A DNA stretch of 6,343 nt from Clostridiales bacterium (GCA_003457065.1 DMJQ01000071.1:1183-7525); one strand, 5' to 3'. Shown: positions 1 through 5,665, numbered from the stretch's first letter. Program-made: numbers and translations. The notes: generated by a model from the letters alone, not told the origin.

Positions 1-450
1 TTTAACTGTCCCGGACAAATAGTTGTCGGCGGAGAAAGCTCGGCAATCGAAAGTGCTCTGGGGGAGACTGCCGAATTTAACATCAAAAAAGCCGTCAAGC
101 TTCAGGTAAGCGCTCCTTTTCACACATCGATGCTCAAATCGGCGGGAGCAAGGCTTAAAAAAGATCTGGATAAAATTAAGTTCAAAAAACCGTCCTGCAG
201 TGTTATATCAAACGTTGACACAGAATATTATCATGATGACTACGACATAGCGGATAAGCTTGAAAAACAGGTTTACAATCCCGTGAGATGGGAGGCCTGT
301 GTCAGAAAAATGATAGCGGACGGAGTAAGTACATTTGTGGAGATTGGACCGGGAAAAACACTGTCAGGGTTCATTAAAAAAATAGATAAAAATGTCAAAG
401 CGATAAATATAGAAAGTATTTCATCTTTGAAAGCCTATATGGCTGGTTAG
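1..450 (+). CDS. fabD: Malonyl-CoA:ACP transacylase, C-terminal part (5' end outside window)
   Basis: FabD moves the malonyl group from malonyl-CoA to acyl carrier protein, supplying the extender unit for cytoplasmic type II fatty-acid synthesis. The frame is open from base 1, so only the last 149 residues are visible, roughly the C-terminal half of a family of about 310 residues. Recognisable parts are the NCPGQIVVGG stretch (bases 4-33), the SAPFHTSM segment whose catalytic His is encoded at 121-123, the QVYNPVRWE segment whose conserved Gln is at 268-270, and the C-terminal GPGKTLSGF motif (about 346-372). The GHSLGE segment with the nucleophilic Ser lies upstream and cannot be checked. 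An in-frame ATG at 130 falls just after the active-site His and is not the gene start. The stop codon overlaps the fabG Shine-Dalgarno sequence, which implies tight operon linkage. Confidence 0.95.
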   Translation, partial: FNCPGQIVVGGESSAIESALGETAEFNIKKAVKLQVSAPFHTSMLKSAGARLKKDLDKIKFKKPSCSVISNVDTEYYHDDYDIADKLEKQVYNPVRWEACVRKMIADGVSTFVEIGPGKTLSGFIKKIDKNVKAINIESISSLKAYMAG

Positions 451-454
451 GAGG
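449..454 (+). promoter_or_regulatory. Ribosome binding site of fabG overlapping the fabD stop
   Basis: AGGAGG lies five bases before the fabG ATG, and its first two bases are the last two of the fabD TAG stop. A ribosome ending fabD therefore sits on the fabG initiation site, which suggests translational coupling. It also supports the ATG at 460 as the start. Confidence 0.85.
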
Positions 455-459
455 AAACC

Positions 460-1191
460 ATGAAGACTGCTATTATAACGGGAGCTTCAAAAGGCATCGG
501 TGCTGCCGTAGCCTTGAGGTTAAACGAGCTGGGTTACAATCTTGTGTTGAATTACAGGAGCAGCACAGCTTCAATGAAAGAACTGATAAACAGCTTTACA
601 AACAAGGAAACCGGGAATCTGACGGTTCAGTGCGATATATCCTGTTATGAGGATGCAAAGAATCTCATAGATGAAGCATACGGAAGATTCGGTTCGGTTG
701 ACGTATTAATAAATAATGCCGGCATAACAAAAGACAATCTTCTTCCGCTTATGACCGAAGAAGAATTTGATTTGGTAATCGGCACAAATTTAAAAGGAAC
801 GTTCAACTGCTGTAAACACATATCAAAAAAAATGGTAAAGCAAAAATGCGGCAGGATTATAAATATATCATCAGTAGTTGGCTTGTGCGGAAATGCCGGG
901 CAGGTTAACTATTCTGCTTCAAAGGCAGGAGTGATAGGCATGACCAAATCCATGGCAAGAGAGTTTGGAAAGAGAAACATACTTGTGAATGCCATAGCAC
1001 CCGGATTTATCCGGACTGAAATGACTGATAAAATTCCCAAAGACATGAAAGCCGAAATGATTAGAAATATTCCTCTGCAAAGGCTGGGAAGACCGGATGA
1101 TATTGCCGACGCAGTGGAGTTTCTAATTTCGGACAAAGCATCATATATAACAGGTCAGGTATTGTCGGTTAACGGCGGATATTATATGTAA
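460..1191 (+). CDS. fabG: 3-oxoacyl-[ACP] reductase
   Basis: FabG is an NADPH-dependent short-chain dehydrogenase that reduces 3-oxoacyl-ACP to 3-hydroxyacyl-ACP, the first reduction of each elongation cycle. The 243-residue protein has the usual FabG length. Visible motifs are the cofactor-binding TGASKGIG (residues 7-14), NNAG (85-88), the active-site Asn110 in GTNLKG, Ser138 in INISSVVG, Tyr151 and Lys155 in YSASK, then APGFIRTEM (180-188) and the C-terminal GQVLSVNGGYYM. The Ser138/Tyr151/Lys155 numbering equals that of E. coli FabG. Short-chain dehydrogenases are a large family, but the position between fabD and fabF and the C-terminal signature make FabG clear. It starts 9 bases after fabD. 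A 109-base gap follows before fabF, wider than the other gaps in this operon. Confidence 0.96.
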   Translation: MKTAIITGASKGIGAAVALRLNELGYNLVLNYRSSTASMKELINSFTNKETGNLTVQCDISCYEDAKNLIDEAYGRFGSVDVLINNAGITKDNLLPLMTEEEFDLVIGTNLKGTFNCCKHISKKMVKQKCGRIINISSVVGLCGNAGQVNYSASKAGVIGMTKSMAREFGKRNILVNAIAPGFIRTEMTDKIPKDMKAEMIRNIPLQRLGRPDDIADAVEFLISDKASYITGQVLSVNGGYYM

Positions 1192-1300
1192 AAAGAAAAG
1201 ATGCAGCAGATTTGCGATTATTAAGCAGCGGTAAAGACAGCAGCTTGATTGCTTACAGCTGTCAGCCTTGCTAATCAATAAAGCAAAAGCAGGAGGATTT
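1192..1300 (+). other. fabG-fabF intergenic spacer with weak inverted repeats, no gene
   Basis: This 109-base gap holds no convincing reading frame; the only ATG-led frame (from 1201) stops after seven codons. It contains two short overlapping inverted repeats: TAAGCA (1222-1227) with TGCTTA (1250-1255), and GACAGC (1236-1241) with GCTGTC (1258-1263). The two stems are mutually exclusive because they interleave. No T-run follows, so this is not a terminator. An acpP gene sits between fabG and fabF in many bacteria; none is present here, and I see no remnant of one. Confidence 0.5.
1291..1296 (+). promoter_or_regulatory. Ribosome binding site that fixes the fabF start at 1301
   Basis: AGGAGG lies four bases before the ATG at 1301. 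The frame is also open from an ATG at 1268, but using that start would place this perfect Shine-Dalgarno sequence inside the coding region and add 11 residues ahead of the conserved MKRRVVITGIG beginning. No comparable site precedes 1268. The start is therefore taken as 1301. Confidence 0.85.
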
Positions 1301-2536
1301 ATGAAAAGAAGAGTTGTAATAACCGGTATAGGTGTTGTCAGTCCCATAGGGGCAGGGGCAGATTTCTGGGAGAATGTCAAAAAAGGCAAGTGCGGGATCA
1401 GCCCAATAGAATCATTTAACACAGCTGATTTCAGTGTTAAATTAGCGGCAGAAATAAAGGAGTTTGATCCTACGGCATATATGGATAAAAAAGAATCAAA
1501 GAGAATGGACAGATACAGTCAGTTTGCACTTGCAGCAGCCGATATTGCCGTTAAAGATTCGGGACTTAATACGGAAAAAATCGACAGCAAGAGATTCGGT
1601 ACGGTTGTGGGCAGCGCCGTAGGCGGAATTCACACAATCGAAGCAGAGCATGAAAAGCTTCTGACCAAAGGCTCGGGAAAGGTATCTACATTTTTTATCC
1701 CCATGATGCTGTCGAATATGGCATCCGGGCTGGTTGCAATAAAATATAAAGCCAAGGCAATTAATTTCAGCACGGTCACCGCATGTGCCACCGGAGCTAA
1801 TGCAATCGGAGAATCATACAAAAGAATTCAGGGCGGGATATGTGATGTAATGCTGGCGGGAGGTTCGGAGGCTGCCATAACTCCATGTTCAATAGCAGGA
1901 TTTTCGGCGCTGACAACACTTTCCACAACTACGGATGTAAGCAGGGCTTCGATTCCTTTTGACAAGGAAAGGCACGGATTTGTAATGGGCGAAGGTGCAG
2001 GAGTGATGGTTCTTGAAGATTATGATCATGCCGTTAAAAGAGGTGCAAAAATATATGCCGAAATAGCGGGATATGGAGCCACTTGTGACGCATATCACAT
2101 GACATCGCCGGATCCAAGCTCGGAAGGAGCATCAGATTCAATGCTTTGTGCCATTGAGGATGCCGGCATAACACCGGAAGATATAGGTTATATAAATGCT
2201 CACGGAACGAGCACATTATATAATGATAAGTTTGAAACACAGGCGATAAAAAACATATTCGGTGACTATGCGTATGAGGTACCAATAAGTTCGACAAAAT
2301 CTATGACCGGACACCTGCTGGGAGCTGCGGGAGCAGTTGAAGCTATAGTGTGTGCGAAAGCTTTGGAAGATTCATATATACCGGCCACAATAAACCATCT
2401 GGTAACTGATCCGGAGTTAGGGTTAAACTTCGTTCCGAACGAAGGAATTTGCAGGGAATTCGACTATGCCCTTTCAAATGCCTTTGGGTTCGGAGGGCAC
2501 AATGCCACACTGGTTCTGAAAAAATACAAAGCTTAA
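1301..2536 (+). CDS. fabF: Beta-ketoacyl-ACP synthase II
   Basis: FabF condenses malonyl-ACP with acyl-ACP, with loss of CO2, to extend the chain by two carbons. The 411-residue protein has the family's normal length and starts MKRRVVITGIGVVSP. The catalytic triad is visible: nucleophile Cys162 in TVTACATGANAIG, His301 in NAHGTST, and His338 in STKSMTGHLLGAAG, with Lys333 in the same segment. The C-terminal gating loop NAFGFGGHN (393-401) is also present. The FabB/FabF family members are similar; the FGFGGHN ending, length and FAS II setting favour FabF. The ATG at 1301 is preferred over the in-frame ATG at 1268 because a perfect Shine-Dalgarno sequence sits just before it. The stop is 10 bases before fabZ. 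Confidence 0.95.
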   Translation: MKRRVVITGIGVVSPIGAGADFWENVKKGKCGISPIESFNTADFSVKLAAEIKEFDPTAYMDKKESKRMDRYSQFALAAADIAVKDSGLNTEKIDSKRFGTVVGSAVGGIHTIEAEHEKLLTKGSGKVSTFFIPMMLSNMASGLVAIKYKAKAINFSTVTACATGANAIGESYKRIQGGICDVMLAGGSEAAITPCSIAGFSALTTLSTTTDVSRASIPFDKERHGFVMGEGAGVMVLEDYDHAVKRGAKIYAEIAGYGATCDAYHMTSPDPSSEGASDSMLCAIEDAGITPEDIGYINAHGTSTLYNDKFETQAIKNIFGDYAYEVPISSTKSMTGHLLGAAGAVEAIVCAKALEDSYIPATINHLVTDPELGLNFVPNEGICREFDYALSNAFGFGGHNATLVLKKYKA

Positions 2537-2546
2537 AGGAGTTACT

Positions 2547-2972
2547 ATGATTTATGATTCAAGCGACATTCAAAAGATAATTCCCCACAGATACCCCATG
2601 CTTTTAGTCGATAAAATAACAGAGCTTAAAGAGGGAGAAATGGCGGCAGGCATAAAGAACGTAACATTTAATGAGCAGTTTTTTCAGGGGCATTTTCCGG
2701 GTAATCCTGTCATGCCCGGAGTCCTTATAATAGAAGCACTGGCACAGACAGGAGCGGTTGCCATTTTATCTCTCGAAGAATTTAAATGCAGGACGATTTA
2801 TTTCGGCGGAATCAAAAATGCTAAATTTAAGAAGAAAGTATGTCCGGGAGATACTCTGAAACTTGTGACTAAAATAACAAAGATGAAGGGAAATTTCGGC
2901 ATTGGAAGTGCGGTTGCCTATGTGGATGATGTCATAGCTGCGGAAGCGGAGCTTATATTTGTAGTCGAGTAG
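2547..2972 (+). CDS. fabZ: 3-hydroxyacyl-[ACP] dehydratase
   Basis: FabZ removes water from 3-hydroxyacyl-ACP to give trans-2-enoyl-ACP in the cytoplasm. The 141-residue protein is a single hot-dog fold of usual length. Key parts are IIPHRYPMLLVDK (residues 11-23), the catalytic GHFPGNPVMPGVL segment (48-60) with His49, and IIEALAQTGA (61-70) with the catalytic Glu63, matching P. aeruginosa FabZ numbering. The FFQGHFPGNPVMPG form is typical of FabZ and distinguishes it from FabA. The ribosome binding site AAAGGAG (2535-2541) overlaps the fabF stop and lies five bases before the ATG. It is the last gene of the operon: a hairpin terminator follows about 36 bases downstream. In many clostridia acc genes follow fabZ, but here they do not. 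Confidence 0.95.
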   Translation: MIYDSSDIQKIIPHRYPMLLVDKITELKEGEMAAGIKNVTFNEQFFQGHFPGNPVMPGVLIIEALAQTGAVAILSLEEFKCRTIYFGGIKNAKFKKKVCPGDTLKLVTKITKMKGNFGIGSAVAYVDDVIAAEAELIFVVE

Positions 2973-3008
2973 CAGCGTCGTATTATTGTCAATGTTGAAT
3001 TTTGAAGT

Positions 3009-3054
3009 ATAAAGCATGTTGCTATAATTTATTGTAACATGCTTTATTTATTTT
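3009..3054 (+). terminator. Rho-independent terminator of the FAS II operon
   Basis: The arms 3009-3022 and 3034-3047 form a 14-bp stem with one G-T wobble (core AAAGCATGTT with AACATGCTTT) and an 11-base loop. The T-rich stretch TTTATTTATTTT follows at 3043-3054, partly inside the stem. It lies about 36 bases after the fabZ stop, where the operon should end. Confidence 0.9.
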
Positions 3055-3055
3055 A

Positions 3056-3084
3056 GCAAAAAAAATGTTTTCCCGCATTTTTGC
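3056..3084 (+). repeat. Weak AT-rich inverted repeat after the terminator
   Basis: AAAAATG (3061-3067) pairs with CATTTTT (3076-3082) around an eight-base loop containing TCCCG. Outer GC dinucleotides (3056-3057 and 3083-3084) could also pair if three extra A residues bulge out. No T-run follows, so a second terminator is unlikely. Its role is unknown. Confidence 0.35.
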
Positions 3085-3090
3085 ATACAT

Positions 3091-3108
3091 GTGTTAAAAA
3101 CTTAACAA
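3091..3108. promoter_or_regulatory. Candidate Rex (NADH/NAD+ sensing repressor) operator
   Basis: The 18 bases GTGTTAAAAACTTAACAA match the clostridial Rex consensus TTGTTAA-N4-TTAACAA at 13 of its 14 defined positions; only the first base differs (G for T). Rex is known to repress fermentation and energy genes when the NADH/NAD+ ratio is low. The site lies about 37 bases after the fab terminator and about 270 bases before the ATPase start, with no gene on the opposite strand, so the ATPase operon is the likely target. The match is seen in the sequence; binding and target are inference. It lies well upstream of the strong promoter at 3289, so an upstream promoter or another mechanism would be needed. 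Confidence 0.5.
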
Positions 3109-3118
3109 TAATGTTAAG
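3101..3118. repeat. Perfect inverted repeat sharing a half-site with the Rex-like operator
   Basis: CTTAACA (3101-3107) and TGTTAAG (3112-3118) form perfect 7-bp arms around ATAA. Its left half is the right half of the Rex-like site, so three TGTTAA/TTAACA half-sites begin at 3092, 3102 and 3112, one helical turn apart and in alternating orientation. As RNA it could form a small hairpin, but no T-run follows. Confidence 0.6.
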
Positions 3119-3132
3119 AAAAATTAAACACT

Positions 3133-3161
3133 TTTAGAATGTAACAAATGTTACGTATAAA
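3133..3161 (+). promoter_or_regulatory. Possible weak upstream sigma-A promoter
   Basis: TTTAGA (3133-3138) and TATAAA (3156-3161) are 17 bases apart, giving four of six matches at -35 and five of six at -10. A 14-bp palindrome fills almost the whole spacer, where a repressor site would act. In DNA this AT-rich chance matches are common, so this is only a candidate. If real, it would give a transcript with a leader of about 210 bases. Confidence 0.3.
3141..3154. promoter_or_regulatory. 14-bp perfect palindrome, possible operator
   Basis: GTAACA-AA-TGTTAC is a perfect inverted repeat with 6-bp arms and a two-base centre. It differs from the Rex consensus in half-site (TGTTAC rather than TGTTAA), spacing and orientation. 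I cannot assign a regulator. It lies between the candidate -35 at 3133 and -10 at 3156. Confidence 0.45.
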
Positions 3162-3175
3162 GTAAAATTTTCTGC

Positions 3176-3226
3176 TTATAATTAAATTAATAAATAAATA
3201 AATAAATATTCTAAATTTAATTATGA
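3176..3226. repeat. Long A/T-only inverted repeat
   Basis: ATAATTAAATT (3178-3188) is exactly complementary to AATTTAATTAT (3214-3224). One wobble and one further pair extend each arm to 13 bases (3176-3188 and 3214-3226). The 25-base loop holds the AATA microsatellite. Stability is limited because nearly all pairs are A-T. It may be an intrinsically melted or curved segment rather than a functional RNA hairpin. Confidence 0.5.
3189..3208. repeat. (AATA)5 tetranucleotide microsatellite
   Basis: Five perfect tandem copies of AATA occur in the loop of the A/T inverted repeat, about 80 bases upstream of the main promoter. Such a short tandem repeat could vary in copy number by slippage, but nothing in the sequence shows that it does. 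Confidence 0.8.
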
Positions 3227-3236
3227 AATATCGAGT

Positions 3237-3274
3237 TTTTTAATGTTTTTTTAATCAGTCAATCGCATTAAAAA
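3237..3274. repeat. Competing hairpin arms just upstream of the ATPase promoter
   Basis: TTTTTAATG (3237-3245) is complementary to CATTAAAAA (3266-3274). A second copy, TTTTTAAT (3248-3255), can pair with the same right arm. Only one stem can form at a time. The segment ends 14 bases before the -35 box, so as DNA it also supplies an A/T-rich upstream element. Confidence 0.4.
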
Positions 3275-3288
3275 TCATTTTTCCATTA

Positions 3289-3317
3289 TTGACAAATTTC
3301 TTTTAACGAATTATAGT
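3289..3317 (+). promoter_or_regulatory. Sigma-A promoter of the V-type ATPase operon
   Basis: A perfect -35 box TTGACA (3289-3294) and a -10 box TATAGT (3312-3317, five of six matches) are separated by the ideal 17 bases. Transcription would begin near 3324, giving a leader of about 52 bases before the GTG start at 3376. Very A/T-rich DNA upstream could act as an UP element. This is the best promoter match in the intergenic region. Confidence 0.8.
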
Positions 3318-3360
3318 ATTATCATGGGAAAATGTTTAACCTTTTTTCAAATTTTATAAC

Positions 3361-3368
3361 AGAGGTGG
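3361..3368 (+). promoter_or_regulatory. Ribosome binding site of the first ATPase gene
   Basis: AGAGGTGG includes AGGTG, which pairs with the 3' end of 16S rRNA, and lies seven to nine bases before the GTG at 3376. It supports this non-ATG start; no in-frame ATG gives a better one. Confidence 0.7.
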
Positions 3369-3375
3369 TGGTATA

Positions 3376-3702
3376 GTGTCGATTGAAATCATCAAGGTAA
3401 TAAAGGAAGCTGAGGAAAAGGCTGAAATGGTGAAAAAAGAAGCTGTTAAGCAGTCTAAACAGGTTATTACCGATGCTAATGCGCAAGCTCAGCAGATAAT
3501 TGATGAAGCACGAAAACGCGCTGAATCAGAAAGTTCTGAAGTCCTGAAAGTTGCTGAATCTGAAGGACAGCTTTTATATGACGGCATAATTAATAATGCT
3601 GCAAAAGAATGTGAAAATATTCTTAAAAAAGCGGATGAGAACATGGATGATGCTGCTTCGATTATACTGGAAAGGATAGTGAATGCCAGTGGCAATAGTT
3701 AA
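3376..3702 (+). CDS. ntpF: V/A-type ATPase peripheral-stalk subunit (NtpF / subunit H type)
   Basis: This 108-residue protein is predicted to be the small coiled-coil subunit that pairs with subunit E to form the peripheral stalk holding the catalytic head against subunit I. It is almost wholly helical, rich in Ala, Glu, Lys and Gln, with repeated heptad-like segments over about residues 5-65 (for example AEEKAEMVKKEAVKQ and DEARKRAESESS) and a short C-terminal DDAASIILERIV helix. It lacks a signal peptide and membrane segments. Low-complexity coiled coils are poor evidence alone; the assignment rests on its place as first gene before ntpI-ntpK-ntpE, the E. hirae order. Archaeal-style naming would be ahaH/atpH. 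The start is GTG with a clear ribosome binding site. Its 3' end overlaps ntpI by 20 bases. Confidence 0.82.
   Translation: MSIEIIKVIKEAEEKAEMVKKEAVKQSKQVITDANAQAQQIIDEARKRAESESSEVLKVAESEGQLLYDGIINNAAKECENILKKADENMDDAASIILERIVNASGNS
3671..3677 (+). promoter_or_regulatory. Ribosome binding site of ntpI inside the end of ntpF
   Basis: AAAGGAT lies five bases before the ATG at 3683 and 11 before an alternative in-frame GTG at 3689. The spacing favours ATG 3683. The GTG would give the MAIVKM beginning that I recall as common in this family, so the start stays slightly open. Confidence 0.55.
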
Positions 3703-5665
3703 AATGAGCAAAATCAGCATTATCGGCTTAAACAAAGAAAAATCATTGCTTATTAAAGAACTGATGGATCTGGGAGTTGTAGAAATAAGCTCACAGGATT
3801 CTAAACTCACAGATGAACAGTGGATTTCTTATGTGAAGAAAGACGGCAATGAATCAGAAGTTTCAAGCTATGATGCAAGAATATCCAAAATCGGCGAAGT
3901 GCTTGCCAGTCTTGAGAAATATGACACAAGCAAAAGGCCTTTATTCAGCACAAGAAAGTATATTACTTCAAAAGAATTTGACCAAAGGTTGTTAAATAAC
4001 TCAACAACAAGGGAAAATGTCAATCAAGTTCTTGAATTAAACAAGTCTCTAAATGAACTCAGTTCTGAAGAAAACAAGACAGAAGCGGCAATAATGAGTC
4101 TGAAACCATGGACATGTTATGATGTGCCTCTGGATCTAAGCGAAACTAAGTATACAAGCATATTTACAGGTATAGTTCCAAACATAGTAGAAATTGAAAA
4201 ATTATTAAGTGATTTAGATGAAAAAACCGATAAGTGTTATTTTAATACAATCGGCAGTGACAAGGACCAGCATTACATTTCTATTATCTGTCTGACTCAG
4301 GAAAAGGAAGAAGTGTATGAAGTCCTGAAGCAATATGGATTTAGTAATGTTGTATTTAAGGATCTGGAAGGAACTGCGGCTGAAAATATTGTTAAGTATG
4401 AAAAAAAATTAAAAGAAATAGCCGGCAAAAAGGAAATAATAGAAAAAAGAATAGCGGAAGCTGTTCCATATAAAGAAGAAATTCAAATTTTGCATGACTA
4501 TTTGATTATTGAAAGAGATAAAAATAAAATTTTAAGCAATATGCTTAAAACAGATACTACTTTTTATATTGAAGGGTGGATTCCGGAAGTAAGCAGGGAA
4601 AAAGTAGAGCAGATATTGAATAAATATCAGTGCTGGCATGAAGTAAGGCAGCCTGATGAAGGGGAACAATATCCGATATTGTTAAATAACAACTCATTTG
4701 TACAACCGCTTGAATCAATCACAGAGTTGTACAGCCTTCCATCATCTTCCAACATAGACCCAACAGCGGTCATGACACCTTTTTATATATTGTTTTTCGG
4801 CATGATGCTGGGAGATGTAGGATATGGTGCAATAATGGCAGTTGCATGTTTTCTGATTCTCAGGAAGTATAACATAGAAGGTACATTTAAAAAGATGATT
4901 AATTTATTTTTTTACTGCGGACTTTCTACAATGTTCTGGGGAGCCATGTTCGGAAGCTGGTTCGGAGACGGAATAACCACAGGAGCCAAGGTTCTTTTCA
5001 ATGCCAATTTGCCATTGAAATATGTGTGGCTGAATCCTATGGAAGATCCTATGACAGTTCTTATATTTTCTTTCGTACTCGGGCTCATTCATTTATTTGC
5101 CGGTATGGGAATAAAGGCATACGTTCTGATCAGGGACGGTCATCCTCTGGATGCTTTCTTCGATGTGGGGCTATGGTATTTGTTTATAATCGGACCTATA
5201 TTCTGGCTTGCCGGAGACATGATTATTCCGGGCTCCGTCGAAGCCGGGAAATGGATAACCATAATATCCGCAGCGGGGCTTGTGCTTACGCAGGGAAGAG
5301 AAAAGAAAAACATTGTTGGTAAATTAACCGGCGGTGTAATGTCTCTTTACGGAATAACGGGCTATTTAAGTGATGTTTTATCCTATTCAAGATTGCTTGC
5401 TCTCGGTCTCGCAACCAGTGTTATATCATCTGTCCTTAGCCTGATCGGCTCAATGGGCGGCAGTGGATTGCCCGGCAAAATATTATTTATAGCGGTATTT
5501 TTATTCGGACATCTGATAAACTTTGCTATTAACGGATTGGGATCATTCGTACACTCCGCAAGACTTCAATATGTGGAATTTTTCGGAAAATTCTATGAAG
5601 GCGGAGGAGATGCTTTTAATCCGTTCATGAAGAAAACCAAATATATCAAAATAATTAATGATTAA
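3683..5665 (+). CDS. ntpI: V/A-type ATPase membrane subunit I (subunit a)
   Basis: Subunit I forms the stator half-channels beside the rotor ring and anchors the peripheral stalks. The 660-residue protein has normal length. Residues 1 to about 350 form the soluble domain, starting IVKMSKISIIGL with LGVVEIS at 30-36, coiled-coil-like stretches near 105-135 and 230-290, and FYIEGWIPE at 294-302. The membrane half begins near 362 with the conserved FFGMMLGDVGYG motif (371-382) and about seven hydrophobic segments (near 364-393, 403-428, 455-483, 493-511, 523-536, 571-590, 599-620). The key conserved arginine is Arg570 in SYSRLLALGLA, equivalent in motif to yeast Vph1 Arg735; a second is Arg627 in HSARLQYVEFF. 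The start overlaps ntpF by 20 bases; alternative starts are GTG 3689 and ATG 3704. The ntpK gene follows after 19 bases. Confidence 0.95.
   Translation: MPVAIVKMSKISIIGLNKEKSLLIKELMDLGVVEISSQDSKLTDEQWISYVKKDGNESEVSSYDARISKIGEVLASLEKYDTSKRPLFSTRKYITSKEFDQRLLNNSTTRENVNQVLELNKSLNELSSEENKTEAAIMSLKPWTCYDVPLDLSETKYTSIFTGIVPNIVEIEKLLSDLDEKTDKCYFNTIGSDKDQHYISIICLTQEKEEVYEVLKQYGFSNVVFKDLEGTAAENIVKYEKKLKEIAGKKEIIEKRIAEAVPYKEEIQILHDYLIIERDKNKILSNMLKTDTTFYIEGWIPEVSREKVEQILNKYQCWHEVRQPDEGEQYPILLNNNSFVQPLESITELYSLPSSSNIDPTAVMTPFYILFFGMMLGDVGYGAIMAVACFLILRKYNIEGTFKKMINLFFYCGLSTMFWGAMFGSWFGDGITTGAKVLFNANLPLKYVWLNPMEDPMTVLIFSFVLGLIHLFAGMGIKAYVLIRDGHPLDAFFDVGLWYLFIIGPIFWLAGDMIIPGSVEAGKWITIISAAGLVLTQGREKKNIVGKLTGGVMSLYGITGYLSDVLSYSRLLALGLATSVISSVLSLIGSMGGSGLPGKILFIAVFLFGHLINFAINGLGSFVHSARLQYVEFFGKFYEGGGDAFNPFMKKTKYIKIIND

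Larger units (their letters stand above)
2973..3375. other. AT-rich non-coding region between the FAS II and ATPase operons
   Basis: About 400 bases carry no credible gene on either strand; the ATG-led frames here are only a few codons long. In order the region holds the fab operon terminator (3009-3054), a weak AT hairpin (3056-3084), a Rex-like operator with an extra half-site (3091-3118), a 14-bp palindrome (3141-3154), a long A/T inverted repeat around an AATA microsatellite (3176-3226), alternative hairpins (3237-3274), and a strong promoter (3289-3317). The region is much more AT-rich than the genes around it. With genes on the same strand on both sides, its signals most likely serve the downstream ATPase operon. 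Confidence 0.85.

Noticed and set aside
1141..1422. 93-codon - strand frame across the fabG-fabF gap
   Set aside because: Most of it is antisense to fabG and fabF coding sequence. The protein resembles no family I recognise and no promoter or ribosome binding site is apparent on that strand.
2986..3013. TTGTCA-16-TATAAA promoter-like pair just after fabZ
   Set aside because: Transcription from it would start inside the fab terminator stem, so it would gain little; AT-rich DNA gives such matches by chance.
3118..3140. TTAAGA-TAGAAT promoter-like pair beside the Rex-like site
   Set aside because: The spacer is only 15 bases and the -35 box is weak; the pair at 3133-3161 has better spacing.
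3324..3359. ATG-led 11-codon frame beginning at the predicted ATPase transcript start
   Set aside because: It has no ribosome binding site and would need leaderless translation. No run of regulatory codons is seen, so an attenuator leader peptide is not supported.
5026..5322. 98-codon + strand frame inside ntpI
   Set aside because: It lies wholly inside the well-supported membrane region of ntpI in another frame, is rich in Arg, Ser and Cys with no family resemblance, and has no ribosome binding site I could see.
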